64,000 nucleotides of DNA from Bacillota bacterium (GTDB lineage: Bacteria > Bacillota > Clostridia > Christensenellales > Christensenellaceae). Where the stretch lies: NCBI GenBank assembly GCA_023393165.1, contig JAEWMJ010000018.1:1-64000 (forward strand), read 5' to 3'. Under the pieces are notes generated by a model. It saw only the letters and a program-made list of their open reading frames with translations. It had not been told where the DNA came from and did no database searches. The number at the start of each line of letters is the position of its first letter. Within the stretch, counting starts at the first letter, position 1. Positions 32,893-41,812 of the stretch are shown here, one piece after another. The position numbers and the translations under genes are program-made.

Positions 32893-34128
32893 TTATTTAA
32901 TATTGCGGACCTCCGAAAGCAGAATATTGTTGTGCGCATATTGCTTGAGAGCATGAATCCCTCCATAGAACTGGGCCTTTTGTCCGAGCAGGCTTAAGCG
33001 GATATTGGGTTTAAAATAGCCCAGTTTGCCGAGCATGTGGTTCAGTTCATTAAATATATAAGTGCTTTTGTTCGTAATTGCGCCGCCCAATACAATAAAA
33101 TCCGGATTGAAAAACAGGTTTATATTGATGATAGTGATGGCCCACAGTTTTAAAGTATGGTGGAACAGGGGGGCGATCTCTTCGTCTTCAGCTTTGGCGG
33201 CTTCTTCAATACTTGCGAGCGTAGGCTTTTTTTCTTTGCGATCCTTCATAATATTCTGCAGCTTTTTGCCTCCGCCCTTTTTAAGCACTTGTTCCACCCT
33301 GGATACAAGAGGAGAGAGGCCTGCTTCGTTTTCCAGAAATCCTTCGCCCTGAACGTATTCGTCTATACTTTTACTGTAATCGAAGAAAGCCTGGCCTATT
33401 TCTCCCGCGTAATTGCGGTTGCCCGTTACCAGTTGGTTGTTCACGATAAGTCCCAAACCAAGTCCTGTTTGGCTTGTGATATCGAGATAAGCCAAATTTT
33501 CAACATACCGGTAATTCAGGATTTTCTCGCCTACTACGCTGTTTCTCGATTGATTGTTGATTATGATCGGTACATTAACTATTTTTTTGGCATAATCAAA
33601 AAAGTTCGTATCTTCAATAGAACGTACATTGGGAATCTTATAGATTGCGGTCATTGTATCGTTAACGACTCCAGGCACGGAAAAACCCGAAGCGACGATT
33701 CTTTTGTTGGATGCGGCGCAGTTTTTCTTTAATTGATCGTGAATAGAGGAAACAGCGTCCAGTAATTGTTCCAGCTGGTCGTTTTCATCGTAATTACGGC
33801 TGCATTCTTCAATGATATTTCCTGCAAAATCCGTAAGATAGCCATGGATCGCAAAATCGGTTATATTAAAGTGGATCAGGTAGGCGTAATCGTTATTGAA
33901 ACTGAATAATTTCGGCCTTCGGCCTTTTGCCGTTTTGACGATCCGCTCCAACTGAACAAGGCTTTTTTCCTGCAGTTCAATCAATACGCGGCTGATTGTC
34001 GCGGGACTGAGTGTGGTATTAATTCCAATTTCGGCAGGGGAAAGCGTCTCATGCAAAAACATCTCATTTAGTACTCTTGCTATGTTTTGTTCCCGTTCAG
34101 TCAGTTCGATTTTGTTAATATCGATCAT
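32893..34128 (-). CDS. ROK-family transcriptional regulator (NagC/XylR type)
   Basis: A 411-residue regulator. N-terminal winged HTH (about 10-75: SPAEIGINTTLSPATISRVLIELQEKSLVQ), then the ROK domain. The ATP-binding D-x-G-x-T of ROK kinases is absent (FNITDFAIHGYLTD), and the zinc-binding C-x-C-G...C motif is missing: after YAGEIGQAF comes SIDEYVQGEGFLENEA. So it is a regulator, not a kinase, with an altered effector site. It is divergent from the ABC importer and eight following genes, and probably represses them through the operator at 34434-34465. The inducer is presumably the imported sugar or a derivative. Confidence 0.88.
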   Translation of the reverse strand: MIDINKIELTEREQNIARVLNEMFLHETLSPAEIGINTTLSPATISRVLIELQEKSLVQLERIVKTAKGRRPKLFSFNNDYAYLIHFNITDFAIHGYLTDFAGNIIEECSRNYDENDQLEQLLDAVSSIHDQLKKNCAASNKRIVASGFSVPGVVNDTMTAIYKIPNVRSIEDTNFFDYAKKIVNVPIIINNQSRNSVVGEKILNYRYVENLAYLDITSQTGLGLGLIVNNQLVTGNRNYAGEIGQAFFDYSKSIDEYVQGEGFLENEAGLSPLVSRVEQVLKKGGGKKLQNIMKDRKEKKPTLASIEEAAKAEDEEIAPLFHHTLKLWAITIININLFFNPDFIVLGGAITNKSTYIFNELNHMLGKLGYFKPNIRLSLLGQKAQFYGGIHALKQYAHNNILLSEVRNIK

Positions 34129-34433
34129 ATTACATATCCTCTGAATTTTGTTGTTTTACGCAAGTTTTTTTACTTTACTCCTCTTTTATTTTCATTTTGA
34201 ATAAAATAAAGCAAAAGCCTGCCATAATCAACATAATTATTTAATATTTCAATCTTTATACAGATCACATAGATAATATATCATCTAAATAAATAATAAT
34301 CAAAGGTTTTTTATTATCTTTGTGAATATTAATAATAGTAATTTACAAAACCAATTTTGATAATATATAAAAAATCCCTTTAAAACAGGCGAAAATTGAA
34401 ATGAAAAAAGAGATAACGATAAATTCATAAAGA

Positions 34434-34465
34434 AAAATTATTTATTTTCAAGCTGAAAAATAATT
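34434..34465. promoter_or_regulatory. Candidate ROK-repressor operator
   Basis: A near-palindrome, with a core TTTTCA-AGC-TGAAAA (34445-34459) and AT-rich arms AATTATTTA and AATAATT. NagC/Mlc-type proteins bind AT-rich flanked inverted repeats of this kind. It sits directly upstream of the -35 box of the importer promoter and faces the ROK gene. The link is an inference from position and type. The 540 bases between the two genes hold no other feature that I can support. Confidence 0.55.
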
Positions 34466-34466
34466 A

Positions 34467-34495
34467 TTGACATTTCCAAGAATATGGATTATTAT
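34467..34495 (+). promoter_or_regulatory. Consensus SigA promoter of the sugar importer operon
   Basis: TTGACA at 34467-34472, 17 bases, TATTAT at 34490-34495; transcription start near 34502, leaving a leader of about 170 bases that contains a short GTGTC/GACAC hairpin near 34554-34569. Confidence 0.8.
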
Positions 34496-34672
34496 AACTA
34501 CAAAATAACAAATCTTTTTTACTTTTTCTTAAATACAGTATTGGCCAAAGAGGTGTCTGATACGACACGCGTTTAGTTGTTTAAACTGCGAAAGGTTTAT
34601 TTTTTGTACCCAAAAATTGAACCGGATGGTTTCATGCAACAAAAAATTAATGAAGAGGAGAGAAATAAAAAA

Positions 34673-35674
34673 ATGGAAATGATGGGCGCAGCGGGACAAA
34701 GAGAACTCAAGAGAAACAGCTTGATCGATGGTGTATCGAAATTTACAAAAAATTATGCCATTGTTCTGGCAATATTGGCTTTGATTGTTATTTTTTCGGT
34801 CGCATCGGAATACTTCCTGACTTATAACAACGTTAGAAATATATTGCAGCAGACATCGTCTCTTGCAATAGTGGCAATTGGACAGGCTTTCATTATACTG
34901 ACCGGTGAATTCGATTTGTCACTGGGGCAAAATGTGTGCGTGACAAGCTGCCTGATGGCCTGGCTGATGAAAACCGCCGGGCTAAACCCTTGGCTTTCGA
35001 TCGTTTTAGGCCTTGGGCTTGGTGTTGCGGTCGGCCTTGGAAACGGCATATTGATCGCATATGCCAAGATTCCCTGTTTTGTTGTTACCCTGGGCTTTCA
35101 GATGATATGCAAAGGTCTCGCCAAAATTATAACCAACGCGGCGCCGATCCCTTCCATGCCTTCTGAGATATCGTTCTTTGGGAGGGGCTACGTAGGCGGA
35201 GAAGAATTCGGGATCCCGATCAGTGTTGTAATTATGATTGCGTTGTACGCATTTTTCATATTTGTCTCACTAAGGACAAAATTCGGACGTTCCGTTTTTG
35301 CGATCGGCGGCGGCGCGGAAGCCTCATATTTCGCAGGCATCAACGTAAAAAAATACAGGCTTTTTGTATACATGCTTGCCGGCGGCCTCTCTGCCTTTGG
35401 AGGACTTATATTGCTGACCAGGCTGGACAGCGCTGCGGTGACGAACGGTAACCTGTACGAATTTGATACGATTATTGCAAGCGTTATCGGCGGCGTTTCT
35501 CTGGCGGGCGGAAAAGGAAAGATCATACAGGCGCTGCTAGGAGCAATATTCTTAACGCTGTTCTTTAACGGTATGACGATGCTGAATGTAAATCCGTTTG
35601 TCCAGGACGTATTGAAAGGAATTGTGCTGATAGGAGCCGTAGCAATCGACGTTATACGCAACAGACGCAAGTAA
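34673..35674 (+). CDS. Sugar ABC transporter permease (RbsC type)
   Basis: A membrane permease of the BPL_transp_2 family (RbsC/AraH/MglC) of about 333 residues and 9-10 segments. Characteristic stretches: AIGQAFIILTGEFDLSLG near 64-81 (family A-x-G-x-x-x-V-x-x-G-x-I-D-L-S-V-G), NGILIAYAKIPCFVVTLG, FGRSVFAIGGGAEASYFAGINV near 205, and the final IIASVIGGVSLAGGKG. A single permease gene implies a homodimer. The frame is open from 34577; ATG 34673 is used (GAGGAG about 12 bases upstream). First gene of the operon after the ROK-controlled promoter. Confidence 0.9.
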   Translation: MEMMGAAGQRELKRNSLIDGVSKFTKNYAIVLAILALIVIFSVASEYFLTYNNVRNILQQTSSLAIVAIGQAFIILTGEFDLSLGQNVCVTSCLMAWLMKTAGLNPWLSIVLGLGLGVAVGLGNGILIAYAKIPCFVVTLGFQMICKGLAKIITNAAPIPSMPSEISFFGRGYVGGEEFGIPISVVIMIALYAFFIFVSLRTKFGRSVFAIGGGAEASYFAGINVKKYRLFVYMLAGGLSAFGGLILLTRLDSAAVTNGNLYEFDTIIASVIGGVSLAGGKGKIIQALLGAIFLTLFFNGMTMLNVNPFVQDVLKGIVLIGAVAIDVIRNRRK

Positions 35675-35693
35675 CGGGAAAGGGGCCTTAATA

Positions 35694-37175
35694 ATGAAAG
35701 ATATTATATTATCGGTGAAAAATGTCTCGAAAGAATTTCCCGGCGTAAAAGCGCTTGATAATATCGGCTTTGATGTGGAGAGAGGTTCTGTCCATGCGCT
35801 GGTGGGCGAAAACGGAGCGGGAAAATCAACGCTGATAAAAATACTGGCAGGTATTTACCATCAGGACAACGGCGCTGTCTTATTCAACGGATCCGAGGTC
35901 AATTTTAAAACGCCTTACGAATCGCAGGTTGCCGGAATCAGCGTCGTTCATCAGGAGTTAAAGCTTTCTGAAACGCTTTCCGTTACCGAAAACATTTTTC
36001 TGGGAAACCTGCTCTATACTTCCGCCGGGATCGTCGACTGGGCCGGTATGCGAAAAAGGGCGCAGGAGATGATATCACAGCTGGGTGTTGATATTAATGT
36101 AAACGATATTGTTGAAGATATTTCGGTTGCCAAAAAACAGATGGTTGAAATCTGCAAGGCGATCAACCATAAATGCAAGCTGCTGATCATGGACGAACCT
36201 TCCGCAACGCTTACGGAAAAAGAGCAGAAAATGATGTTTCAAGCGGTTCGCAAGCTGCAAAGCGAAGGAATGACAATCATATATATTTCGCACAGGCTGG
36301 AAGAGATATTCGACCTTGCAAACAACGTAACGGTCCTTCGGGACGGCCAGGTGATCAAAACAATGCCGGTTGGCGAGGTGGACAGAAAAACTTTGATCTC
36401 GCTCATGGTGGGCAGGGAACTCGTGAACGAGTATCCTAAGGAAAAAATAGCGCTTGGCGAAGTGATGCTGGAAGTCAAGGGTTTGACCAGAAACGGCGTA
36501 ATAGAAGATATCAGCTTCCATATAAAAAAAGGAGAAATCCTGGGTTTTGCCGGTCTTGTAGGCTCCGGAAGAACCGAGGTGATGCGCGCGCTTTTGGGAA
36601 TTGACAAGATTGACGGCGGCGAGATCTATTTAAGAGGCGAAAAAATTGTTCAAAACAGTTTTGCGCAGGCAATAAAGAACGGCTTTGGATTGATCCCGGA
36701 AGACCGCAAAAAGCAGGGGCTGGTTCAGATCGCGAGCGTAAAAAAGAATGTGAGCATGGTAAGCCTGAACAGATTTATCAAGGGCGGGATCATCGATGTG
36801 AGGCGGGAAGATGAAGTAAGCGCGGAATATGTAAAAAAGCTGCGGGTATCGACGCCTTCCCTCGATACCGAGGTGCAGTACCTGTCGGGCGGCAACCAGC
36901 AAAAGGTTGTAATAGCAAAATGGCTGCTGCAGAACGCCGATATCATCATTCTGGATGAACCGACCCGCGGCATTGACGTAGGCGCTAAATCCGAAATTTA
37001 TTCACTGATCACCGAGCTGATCAAGGAAGGCAAAGCGGTCATCATGGTTTCATCCGAGCTTCCCGAGATACTCGGCATGAGCGACCGGATAATGGTAATG
37101 CATGATGGAAGAATTTCCGGAGAGCTGACTCGAGAAGAAGCCTCTCAGGAAAAGATCATTTCCATGTGTGTGTAA
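35694..37175 (+). CDS. Sugar ABC transporter ATP-binding protein (RbsA/MglA type)
   Basis: A 493-residue double ATPase. First domain: Walker A GENGAGKST at 38-46 and Walker B LLIMDEPSATL near 160; its signature is degenerate (EDISVAKKQMVEI), as is usual. Second domain: a modified Walker A (GLVGSGRTEVMRAL near 287), full signature LSGGNQQK near 397, and Walker B IIILDEPTRGIDVGAKSEIY near 416. This is the classic RbsA/MglA architecture. It lies 19 bases after the permease and is followed by a hairpin, then the binding protein. Confidence 0.92.
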   Translation: MKDIILSVKNVSKEFPGVKALDNIGFDVERGSVHALVGENGAGKSTLIKILAGIYHQDNGAVLFNGSEVNFKTPYESQVAGISVVHQELKLSETLSVTENIFLGNLLYTSAGIVDWAGMRKRAQEMISQLGVDINVNDIVEDISVAKKQMVEICKAINHKCKLLIMDEPSATLTEKEQKMMFQAVRKLQSEGMTIIYISHRLEEIFDLANNVTVLRDGQVIKTMPVGEVDRKTLISLMVGRELVNEYPKEKIALGEVMLEVKGLTRNGVIEDISFHIKKGEILGFAGLVGSGRTEVMRALLGIDKIDGGEIYLRGEKIVQNSFAQAIKNGFGLIPEDRKKQGLVQIASVKKNVSMVSLNRFIKGGIIDVRREDEVSAEYVKKLRVSTPSLDTEVQYLSGGNQQKVVIAKWLLQNADIIILDEPTRGIDVGAKSEIYSLITELIKEGKAVIMVSSELPEILGMSDRIMVMHDGRISGELTREEASQEKIISMCV

Positions 37176-37186
37176 AGGACGTTAAT

Positions 37187-37207
37187 TTTAGGGGAACACA
37201 CCCTAAA
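37187..37207 (+). promoter_or_regulatory. Intercistronic hairpin before the binding-protein gene
   Basis: TTTAGGG, a 7-base loop, CCCTAAA between the ATPase and binding-protein genes. Without a T-run it is not a terminator; it may stabilise or process the mRNA so that the binding protein is made in excess. Confidence 0.5.
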
Positions 37208-37229
37208 GAAATATAAAGGAGGAACAAAA

Positions 37230-38327
37230 ATGAAGAAATCTACTCTCGTACGTACAATTGCCCTTGCTGTTGTGGTATTGTTATCGGTTGTCGCTTTCGC
37301 TGGATGTTCGTCACAGACGCCGGCTCCCAGTGCAAGCGCATCTGAAGCTCCAAGCCAGTCTGCCGCAGCTGAAGTCTCGTCCGCAGCGCCGGCTTCCGAA
37401 GCCGCCGCTTCCGAGTCCGCCGCTGCAGGAGACCAACCCTGGGCAGGCAAACGTTTAGGTATTGCGCACATTTCGATTTATGATGAATGGTGCAAAGCCG
37501 TCTACGATGAATTTATGAGTCAGGCGAAAGAACTTGGATTTGGTGAAGTCAATATTCAGGACGGTAATCTGAACGCCGAAACTCAACAGAAACAGGTTGA
37601 AGACTTCATTACCCAGAAATACGACATGATCCTGATCGACCCGGTATCCAGCGACGGTATCGTTCCTACGCTGCAGAAAGCCGGCGACGCCGGTATCCCT
37701 GTAATCGCATTTGACTCGGGCTCAAGCTATGACAAACTTATAACCCATGTTGCCTGGAATCATGGCCAATCCGGCGTGCTGACAGCGGATTATGTTGCAG
37801 ACTACGCTACCAAGAATCTTGGCGGAAAGGTTAAAGTTGGCATACTGGCCATGCTGAACGCCCCCCACACTGCGATCCGTTCCGAAGAATTCAAAAAGGA
37901 ATTGGAAGCAAAACTGGGGAAAGAAAACGTTGAATATGTATTCGATCAGGATTTCGGTGAAACAAGAGAAAGCGCTACCAACATTGTTACCAACAACATA
38001 GCTAAACCGGTAGACATTATTTGGGCCGCAGTTGACAATGCCGCTTTCGGCGCAAAGGTTGCTCTTGAAACGAACAACATTAAAGATACCAAAATTGTAA
38101 GCGCGGGCGCATGGGGCAAAGAACCGTTTACCGCTCTCAACAATAATGATCCTTACTATATGATGTGCATCGGCGTTTCGCCCAAAGAAATCGTTAAGAT
38201 GACGCTGGACAACGCATGCAAGGTATTTGAAGGAAAGGGAGACACCCTTGAAAAAGAGCAGGAAATTGAATTGTCCGTAATTGACAGCTCGAATATTGCT
38301 GATTACATGAAATACGTACAAGAATAA
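37230..38327 (+). CDS. Sugar ABC transporter substrate-binding lipoprotein
   Basis: A 365-residue lipoprotein of the periplasmic-binding-protein-like I group (RbsB family). Signal peptide with lipobox (VVAFAGC) near residue 26, a long Ser/Ala/Glu-rich linker (about 28-70), then the two-lobe binding fold: LGIAHISIYDEWCKAVYDEFM, QVEDFITQKYDMILIDPVSSDGIVPTLQKAGDAGIPVIAFDSG, NIVTNNIAKPVDIIWAAVDNAAFGAKVALE and an end GWSPKEI-like SVSP/GVSPKEI. AAAGGAGG precedes the ATG. Third gene of the import system. Ligand unknown. Confidence 0.9.
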   Translation: MKKSTLVRTIALAVVVLLSVVAFAGCSSQTPAPSASASEAPSQSAAAEVSSAAPASEAAASESAAAGDQPWAGKRLGIAHISIYDEWCKAVYDEFMSQAKELGFGEVNIQDGNLNAETQQKQVEDFITQKYDMILIDPVSSDGIVPTLQKAGDAGIPVIAFDSGSSYDKLITHVAWNHGQSGVLTADYVADYATKNLGGKVKVGILAMLNAPHTAIRSEEFKKELEAKLGKENVEYVFDQDFGETRESATNIVTNNIAKPVDIIWAAVDNAAFGAKVALETNNIKDTKIVSAGAWGKEPFTALNNNDPYYMMCIGVSPKEIVKMTLDNACKVFEGKGDTLEKEQEIELSVIDSSNIADYMKYVQE

Positions 38328-38349
38328 TTATCTGTCCTAAGTATCATAA

Positions 38350-38374
38350 GAGTGCGCCGCAAAGCGGCGCACTC
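38350..38374 (+). terminator. Strong GC hairpin after the importer genes
   Basis: GAGTGCGCCGC, loop AAA, GCGGCGCACTC: an 11-bp perfect stem. An A-run, not a T-run, follows, so it may be a 3' stabilising or attenuating hairpin that lets the enzyme genes be expressed at a lower level. Confidence 0.6.
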
Positions 38375-38571
38375 ACAAAAAAGGATATAGTTTGGGATTA
38401 TACCGTAAAATGAGATAAAAAAGGTTATCTGCGAGTTTGAAGTACGCAGTATTGTGCAAGCAAGTAAATTGAGTACATCTTTGCGGCCGGATGAAGGCAA
38501 AATACGCCTTTTACATGGCTGCAGGTAAAATAGATATATTTTTTAAGGATTGCTTTCGAAGGGAGCTAGCG

Positions 38572-39750
38572 ATGAGAGACCAAAGATTATCAATACCTAG
38601 AAACGAGTTTGACCAGCGGGTTCAAAAACTGCAAAACGTTCTGCAGCAGAAGGATATCGATTTATATATTGTGCACGCATGTGAATGCGAATCGGCAAAT
38701 GTACGGTATCTGACAAATTTTTGGGCGGTGTTCGACTTTGTGGGCGTATTGGTTCCAAGGGAGGGAAAGCCAATTCTGCTGACAGGCGGTCCGGAATCCT
38801 ATGATTATGCAAAAAGGTTTGCGCAACTGGATGATGTCCGCATCCATCCGATGTACGTGGAAACCAGCGCACCCGAATGGGATAAACCTACAAACGCATA
38901 TAACTATAAGATGATTCTGGATGAAATAAGAAGCCGCTTTCCTGTCCGCCGGATCGGAATCGGAAATATGAATACGATTCCTTTCAGAATCATGAAAGAC
39001 ATTATGGAAGGCGCAAAAAATGCGGAAATATTTGAGGCGGACGATTTGATCCTGCCGATCAGATGGGAGAAATCTAATAATGAAATAAGACTTTTGCGGG
39101 AAGCGTACAGAATTACCGAAGAAGCTGCGAAAAAAGCCGCCGAGATCGTGGAACCGGGCGTAAGGGAGTGGGAAGTAGAGGCTGAATGGAGAGCGGCTGC
39201 GTTTCAAATGGGCGCGGAAGGAACGGGTTATCCGATCTGGGTCGTCTCAGGCGGGGATACCTACCAGAGCCTGTACAAATCTTCTGAGCGCGTGATCGAA
39301 AATAATGAAATGGTCCAATTGACATTTGGCGCAAAATACCAGGGTTATTGCGGAAACATCTGCCGTCCGGTTGTTCTTGGAAAGATCTCAGACCGGTATA
39401 ACGATATGATCCGTGTGGCGCTTGACTGCTTAAATGAAACCATTGACGGGATGAAACCGGGCGTTGCGTTTGCTGAAGTATACGATACGTTCCAGGCTAG
39501 ATTGAAACGGGAAGGCTTTGAGGGGCTGAACCTGTACGGGCCTGCACACGGGACAGGTATGCAGGAATGTGAAGGCCCTTGGGTGGATAACCGCGGCGGG
39601 TTGATTTTAAAGCCAAATATGGTGTTTAATGTGGATATTTGGATAGCGGACGACGAATTTGGTATCCGTTTTGAAGACGGGGTTGTTGTGACCGAGACAG
39701 GATTGGAACAGCTGACCACATGGAACCGGAATGCGATCCGCAAACAGTGA
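38572..39750 (+). CDS. M24-family creatinase-like hydrolase
   Basis: A 392-residue protein with a Creatinase_N domain (1-135, beginning FDQRVQKLQNVLQQKDIDLYIV) and a pita-bread M24 domain. In metal-dependent M24 peptidases the ligands are D, D, H, E, E. Here the first two Asp are replaced (EMVQLTFGAKYQGYCGNICR: Thr and Asn), His is kept (PAHGTGMQE), the first Glu is Asp (MVFNVDIW) and the last Glu is kept (RFEDGVVV). So it probably works without metals, like creatinase, on a small C-N bond. ATG 38572 follows AAGGGAG; the frame opens upstream. Followed after 6 bases by the M20 gene. Confidence 0.8.
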   Translation: MRDQRLSIPRNEFDQRVQKLQNVLQQKDIDLYIVHACECESANVRYLTNFWAVFDFVGVLVPREGKPILLTGGPESYDYAKRFAQLDDVRIHPMYVETSAPEWDKPTNAYNYKMILDEIRSRFPVRRIGIGNMNTIPFRIMKDIMEGAKNAEIFEADDLILPIRWEKSNNEIRLLREAYRITEEAAKKAAEIVEPGVREWEVEAEWRAAAFQMGAEGTGYPIWVVSGGDTYQSLYKSSERVIENNEMVQLTFGAKYQGYCGNICRPVVLGKISDRYNDMIRVALDCLNETIDGMKPGVAFAEVYDTFQARLKREGFEGLNLYGPAHGTGMQECEGPWVDNRGGLILKPNMVFNVDIWIADDEFGIRFEDGVVVTETGLEQLTTWNRNAIRKQ

Positions 39751-39756
39751 AAAATC

Positions 39757-40998
39757 ATGAAAGACGAAGAATTAAAAAAAAGACTGATTCAACTGACATG
39801 CGATCTGGTGAATATACCGACGGAAAACCTTCCTCCACGCGGAAATGAGAAGCTTGGGCAGGAATATGTCAAGAAACTTTTATCACAAATGGGATGTGAG
39901 ATTCTTGAGTTTCCTCCTTCTTCTCTGCCGGGTTTTGAAAAGAACGGCGCGTTTATAGCGGGGTACGATTATGAAGGCCGTAATAATGTTTTAGGGTATA
40001 TAAGGGGCAGCGGCAAAGGCAGGTCCGTGCTCCTGACGGGACATATGGATGTCGCGCCGCGCGAACCCTTGTGCTGGACGCATGGCCAGCCGTTTGAAAG
40101 CGTTGTTGAAGGAAACAGAATCTATGGCCGAGGCAGTGCGGATATGAAAGGCGGCCTGGCATGCGCGATTGCCGCCATTCAAATGCTGCTGGATGAAGGA
40201 TTTCAGCCAAAAGGCGATATTATTTTTGAAAGTGTGGTCGACGAGGAATATGCCAGCGGGGCGGGCACGATCGCATCTAGAATGATGGGCTACAATGCGG
40301 ATTTCGGGATCATTTTTGAACCGACAGGGCATTATATCTGTCCCGCATGCGTTGGGAGCGTTGTTTTGAAGGTAACGGTGGAGGGAATTGCGGGAATGCC
40401 CTATACGGGCGAAAAAATTGAAAATCCCGTATATTTGCTGAGCGAAGCTGTGGGGCTGATCAGGGAATACGATAAAGAGAGGCTTTCAAAGACGCCCGTA
40501 CCGCCGCTTTGGGAAAATACGCCTCAGGCCGCCCAGATTGTTATAACCAAGGCAAAATCCGGGGAAGTACGCCCTCACGGGCAGTTATCCACTCCGGTTG
40601 ACGCATGGCTGGAGCTTGTGATCCAGACCTATCCCGGCGAAACGCTTGAGGCTGTGACGGCAGATTTCGAACAGTATTTAAAATGGCATTTCTCACAGCC
40701 CCATAAGATCACTTTGGAGACGGAATATCATTACTGCAAGCCCTCGGCGCCACATGCGGATACAAGGGGAATGATGCTTTTAAAGGAAAAAGCGGATCGA
40801 TACACCGAAAAGGCTAAAATATGCGGCGCAATGTTCTCCTGTGATTTGTTTGCATTCGAGGAATTCGGCAATATGCCGGCGGTGGTGTTCGGCCCGTCCG
40901 GCGAGAAATTGCATGGACCCGACGAGTGGGTGAGTATAAGCAGCATGGTTGCTGTAACAAAAACGGTTCGAGATTTCGTACGTGAATGGTGCGGATAA
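39757..40998 (+). CDS. M20-family amidohydrolase (ArgE/DapE type)
   Basis: A 413-residue metal-dependent hydrolase of the M20 family (deacetylases, dipeptidases, DapE/ArgE). Metal and catalytic motifs: LLTGHMDVAP near residues 90-99 (His ligand and catalytic Asp), YGRGSADMKGGLACAIAA near 123-140 (Asp ligand), VVDEEYASGAG near 160 (catalytic and metal Glu) and the late H of KLHGPDEWV near 391. Its substrate should be an N-acyl amino acid or dipeptide. It lies 6 bases after the M24 gene, coupled, in the amino-sugar-conjugate cluster. Confidence 0.85.
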   Translation: MKDEELKKRLIQLTCDLVNIPTENLPPRGNEKLGQEYVKKLLSQMGCEILEFPPSSLPGFEKNGAFIAGYDYEGRNNVLGYIRGSGKGRSVLLTGHMDVAPREPLCWTHGQPFESVVEGNRIYGRGSADMKGGLACAIAAIQMLLDEGFQPKGDIIFESVVDEEYASGAGTIASRMMGYNADFGIIFEPTGHYICPACVGSVVLKVTVEGIAGMPYTGEKIENPVYLLSEAVGLIREYDKERLSKTPVPPLWENTPQAAQIVITKAKSGEVRPHGQLSTPVDAWLELVIQTYPGETLEAVTADFEQYLKWHFSQPHKITLETEYHYCKPSAPHADTRGMMLLKEKADRYTEKAKICGAMFSCDLFAFEEFGNMPAVVFGPSGEKLHGPDEWVSISSMVAVTKTVRDFVREWCG

Positions 40999-41084
40999 AG
41001 GTACATACTGAACAATTTATTTAAGCAGATTGTTCGGTAAGCCCTAAATATGAATGATTTTAAGCAACAAGGAGGAGAAGACTT

Positions 41085-41792
41085 ATGAATGTGCTTGGGA
41101 TCGGATCCCATCCCGATGACCTGGAGATTGCCTGCGGCGGTACGCTGGCGAAGTACGCAAAGCTTGGGCATAACGTGTATATGTGCCACATAGCCAACGG
41201 GGATCAAGGACATAAAATCATAATGCCGGAAGAACTGGGAAAACTCCGAGAAAAAGAAGCGGAAAACGCCGCTGCCGTTATCGGCGCGAAAAAGGCATTT
41301 AATATCAATGTGCCTGACGGACTGGTCGAACCCTGCAAGCAGGAAACGCTGCTCAAGGTTATGGAAGTAATCCGTCAAACAAAACCGGATATTATCATCA
41401 CACATAACGACGACGATTATATGCGTGATCATAAAAATGCCAGTGAACTCGCTTATACCGCAAGCTTTTTAGCAACGCTTGGACACATGGAGACAGAAAC
41501 TCCGGCTATCGATAAGGTTGTTCCCGTATTTTATATGGATACGGTCGCGGGAATCAATTTCCAGCCGACGGAATATGTAGACATTACGGAGACGATCGAG
41601 ATAAAGCTGCAGGCATTGGAAAAACATGAAAGCCAGATTAAATGGATGAGGGACCACGACCATATTGATTTCGTAGACTTTGTCCGGACCTGTTCAAAAT
41701 ACAGGGGATTTCAATGCGGCGTAGCATATGCAGAGGGTTTCAGGCCATACTTAGGTTATTTGAGACCGACGACGAAAAGATTATTACCATAA
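41085..41792 (+). CDS. PIG-L/LmbE-family N-acetyl-sugar deacetylase
   Basis: A 235-residue zinc deacetylase of the PIG-L family, which removes N-acetyl groups from GlcNAc conjugates (PIG-L, MshB, BshB, chitooligosaccharide deacetylases). Diagnostic motifs: GIGSHPDDLEIACGGTLAKYAKLG (residues about 5-28, with the H-P-D-D zinc motif and catalytic Asp) and THNDDDYMRDHKNASELAY near 105-123 (the H-x-x-x-x-x-D-H-x-x zinc His). The end (YAEGFRPYLGYLRP) matches the family's C-terminal AE-x-F. AAGGAGGAG precedes the ATG. It probably frees the amine on the imported sugar so that the NagB-like enzyme can act. Confidence 0.87.
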   Translation: MNVLGIGSHPDDLEIACGGTLAKYAKLGHNVYMCHIANGDQGHKIIMPEELGKLREKEAENAAAVIGAKKAFNINVPDGLVEPCKQETLLKVMEVIRQTKPDIIITHNDDDYMRDHKNASELAYTASFLATLGHMETETPAIDKVVPVFYMDTVAGINFQPTEYVDITETIEIKLQALEKHESQIKWMRDHDHIDFVDFVRTCSKYRGFQCGVAYAEGFRPYLGYLRPTTKRLLP

Positions 41793-41812
41793 CAGTGGAG
41801 GAAGGAAAAGCA

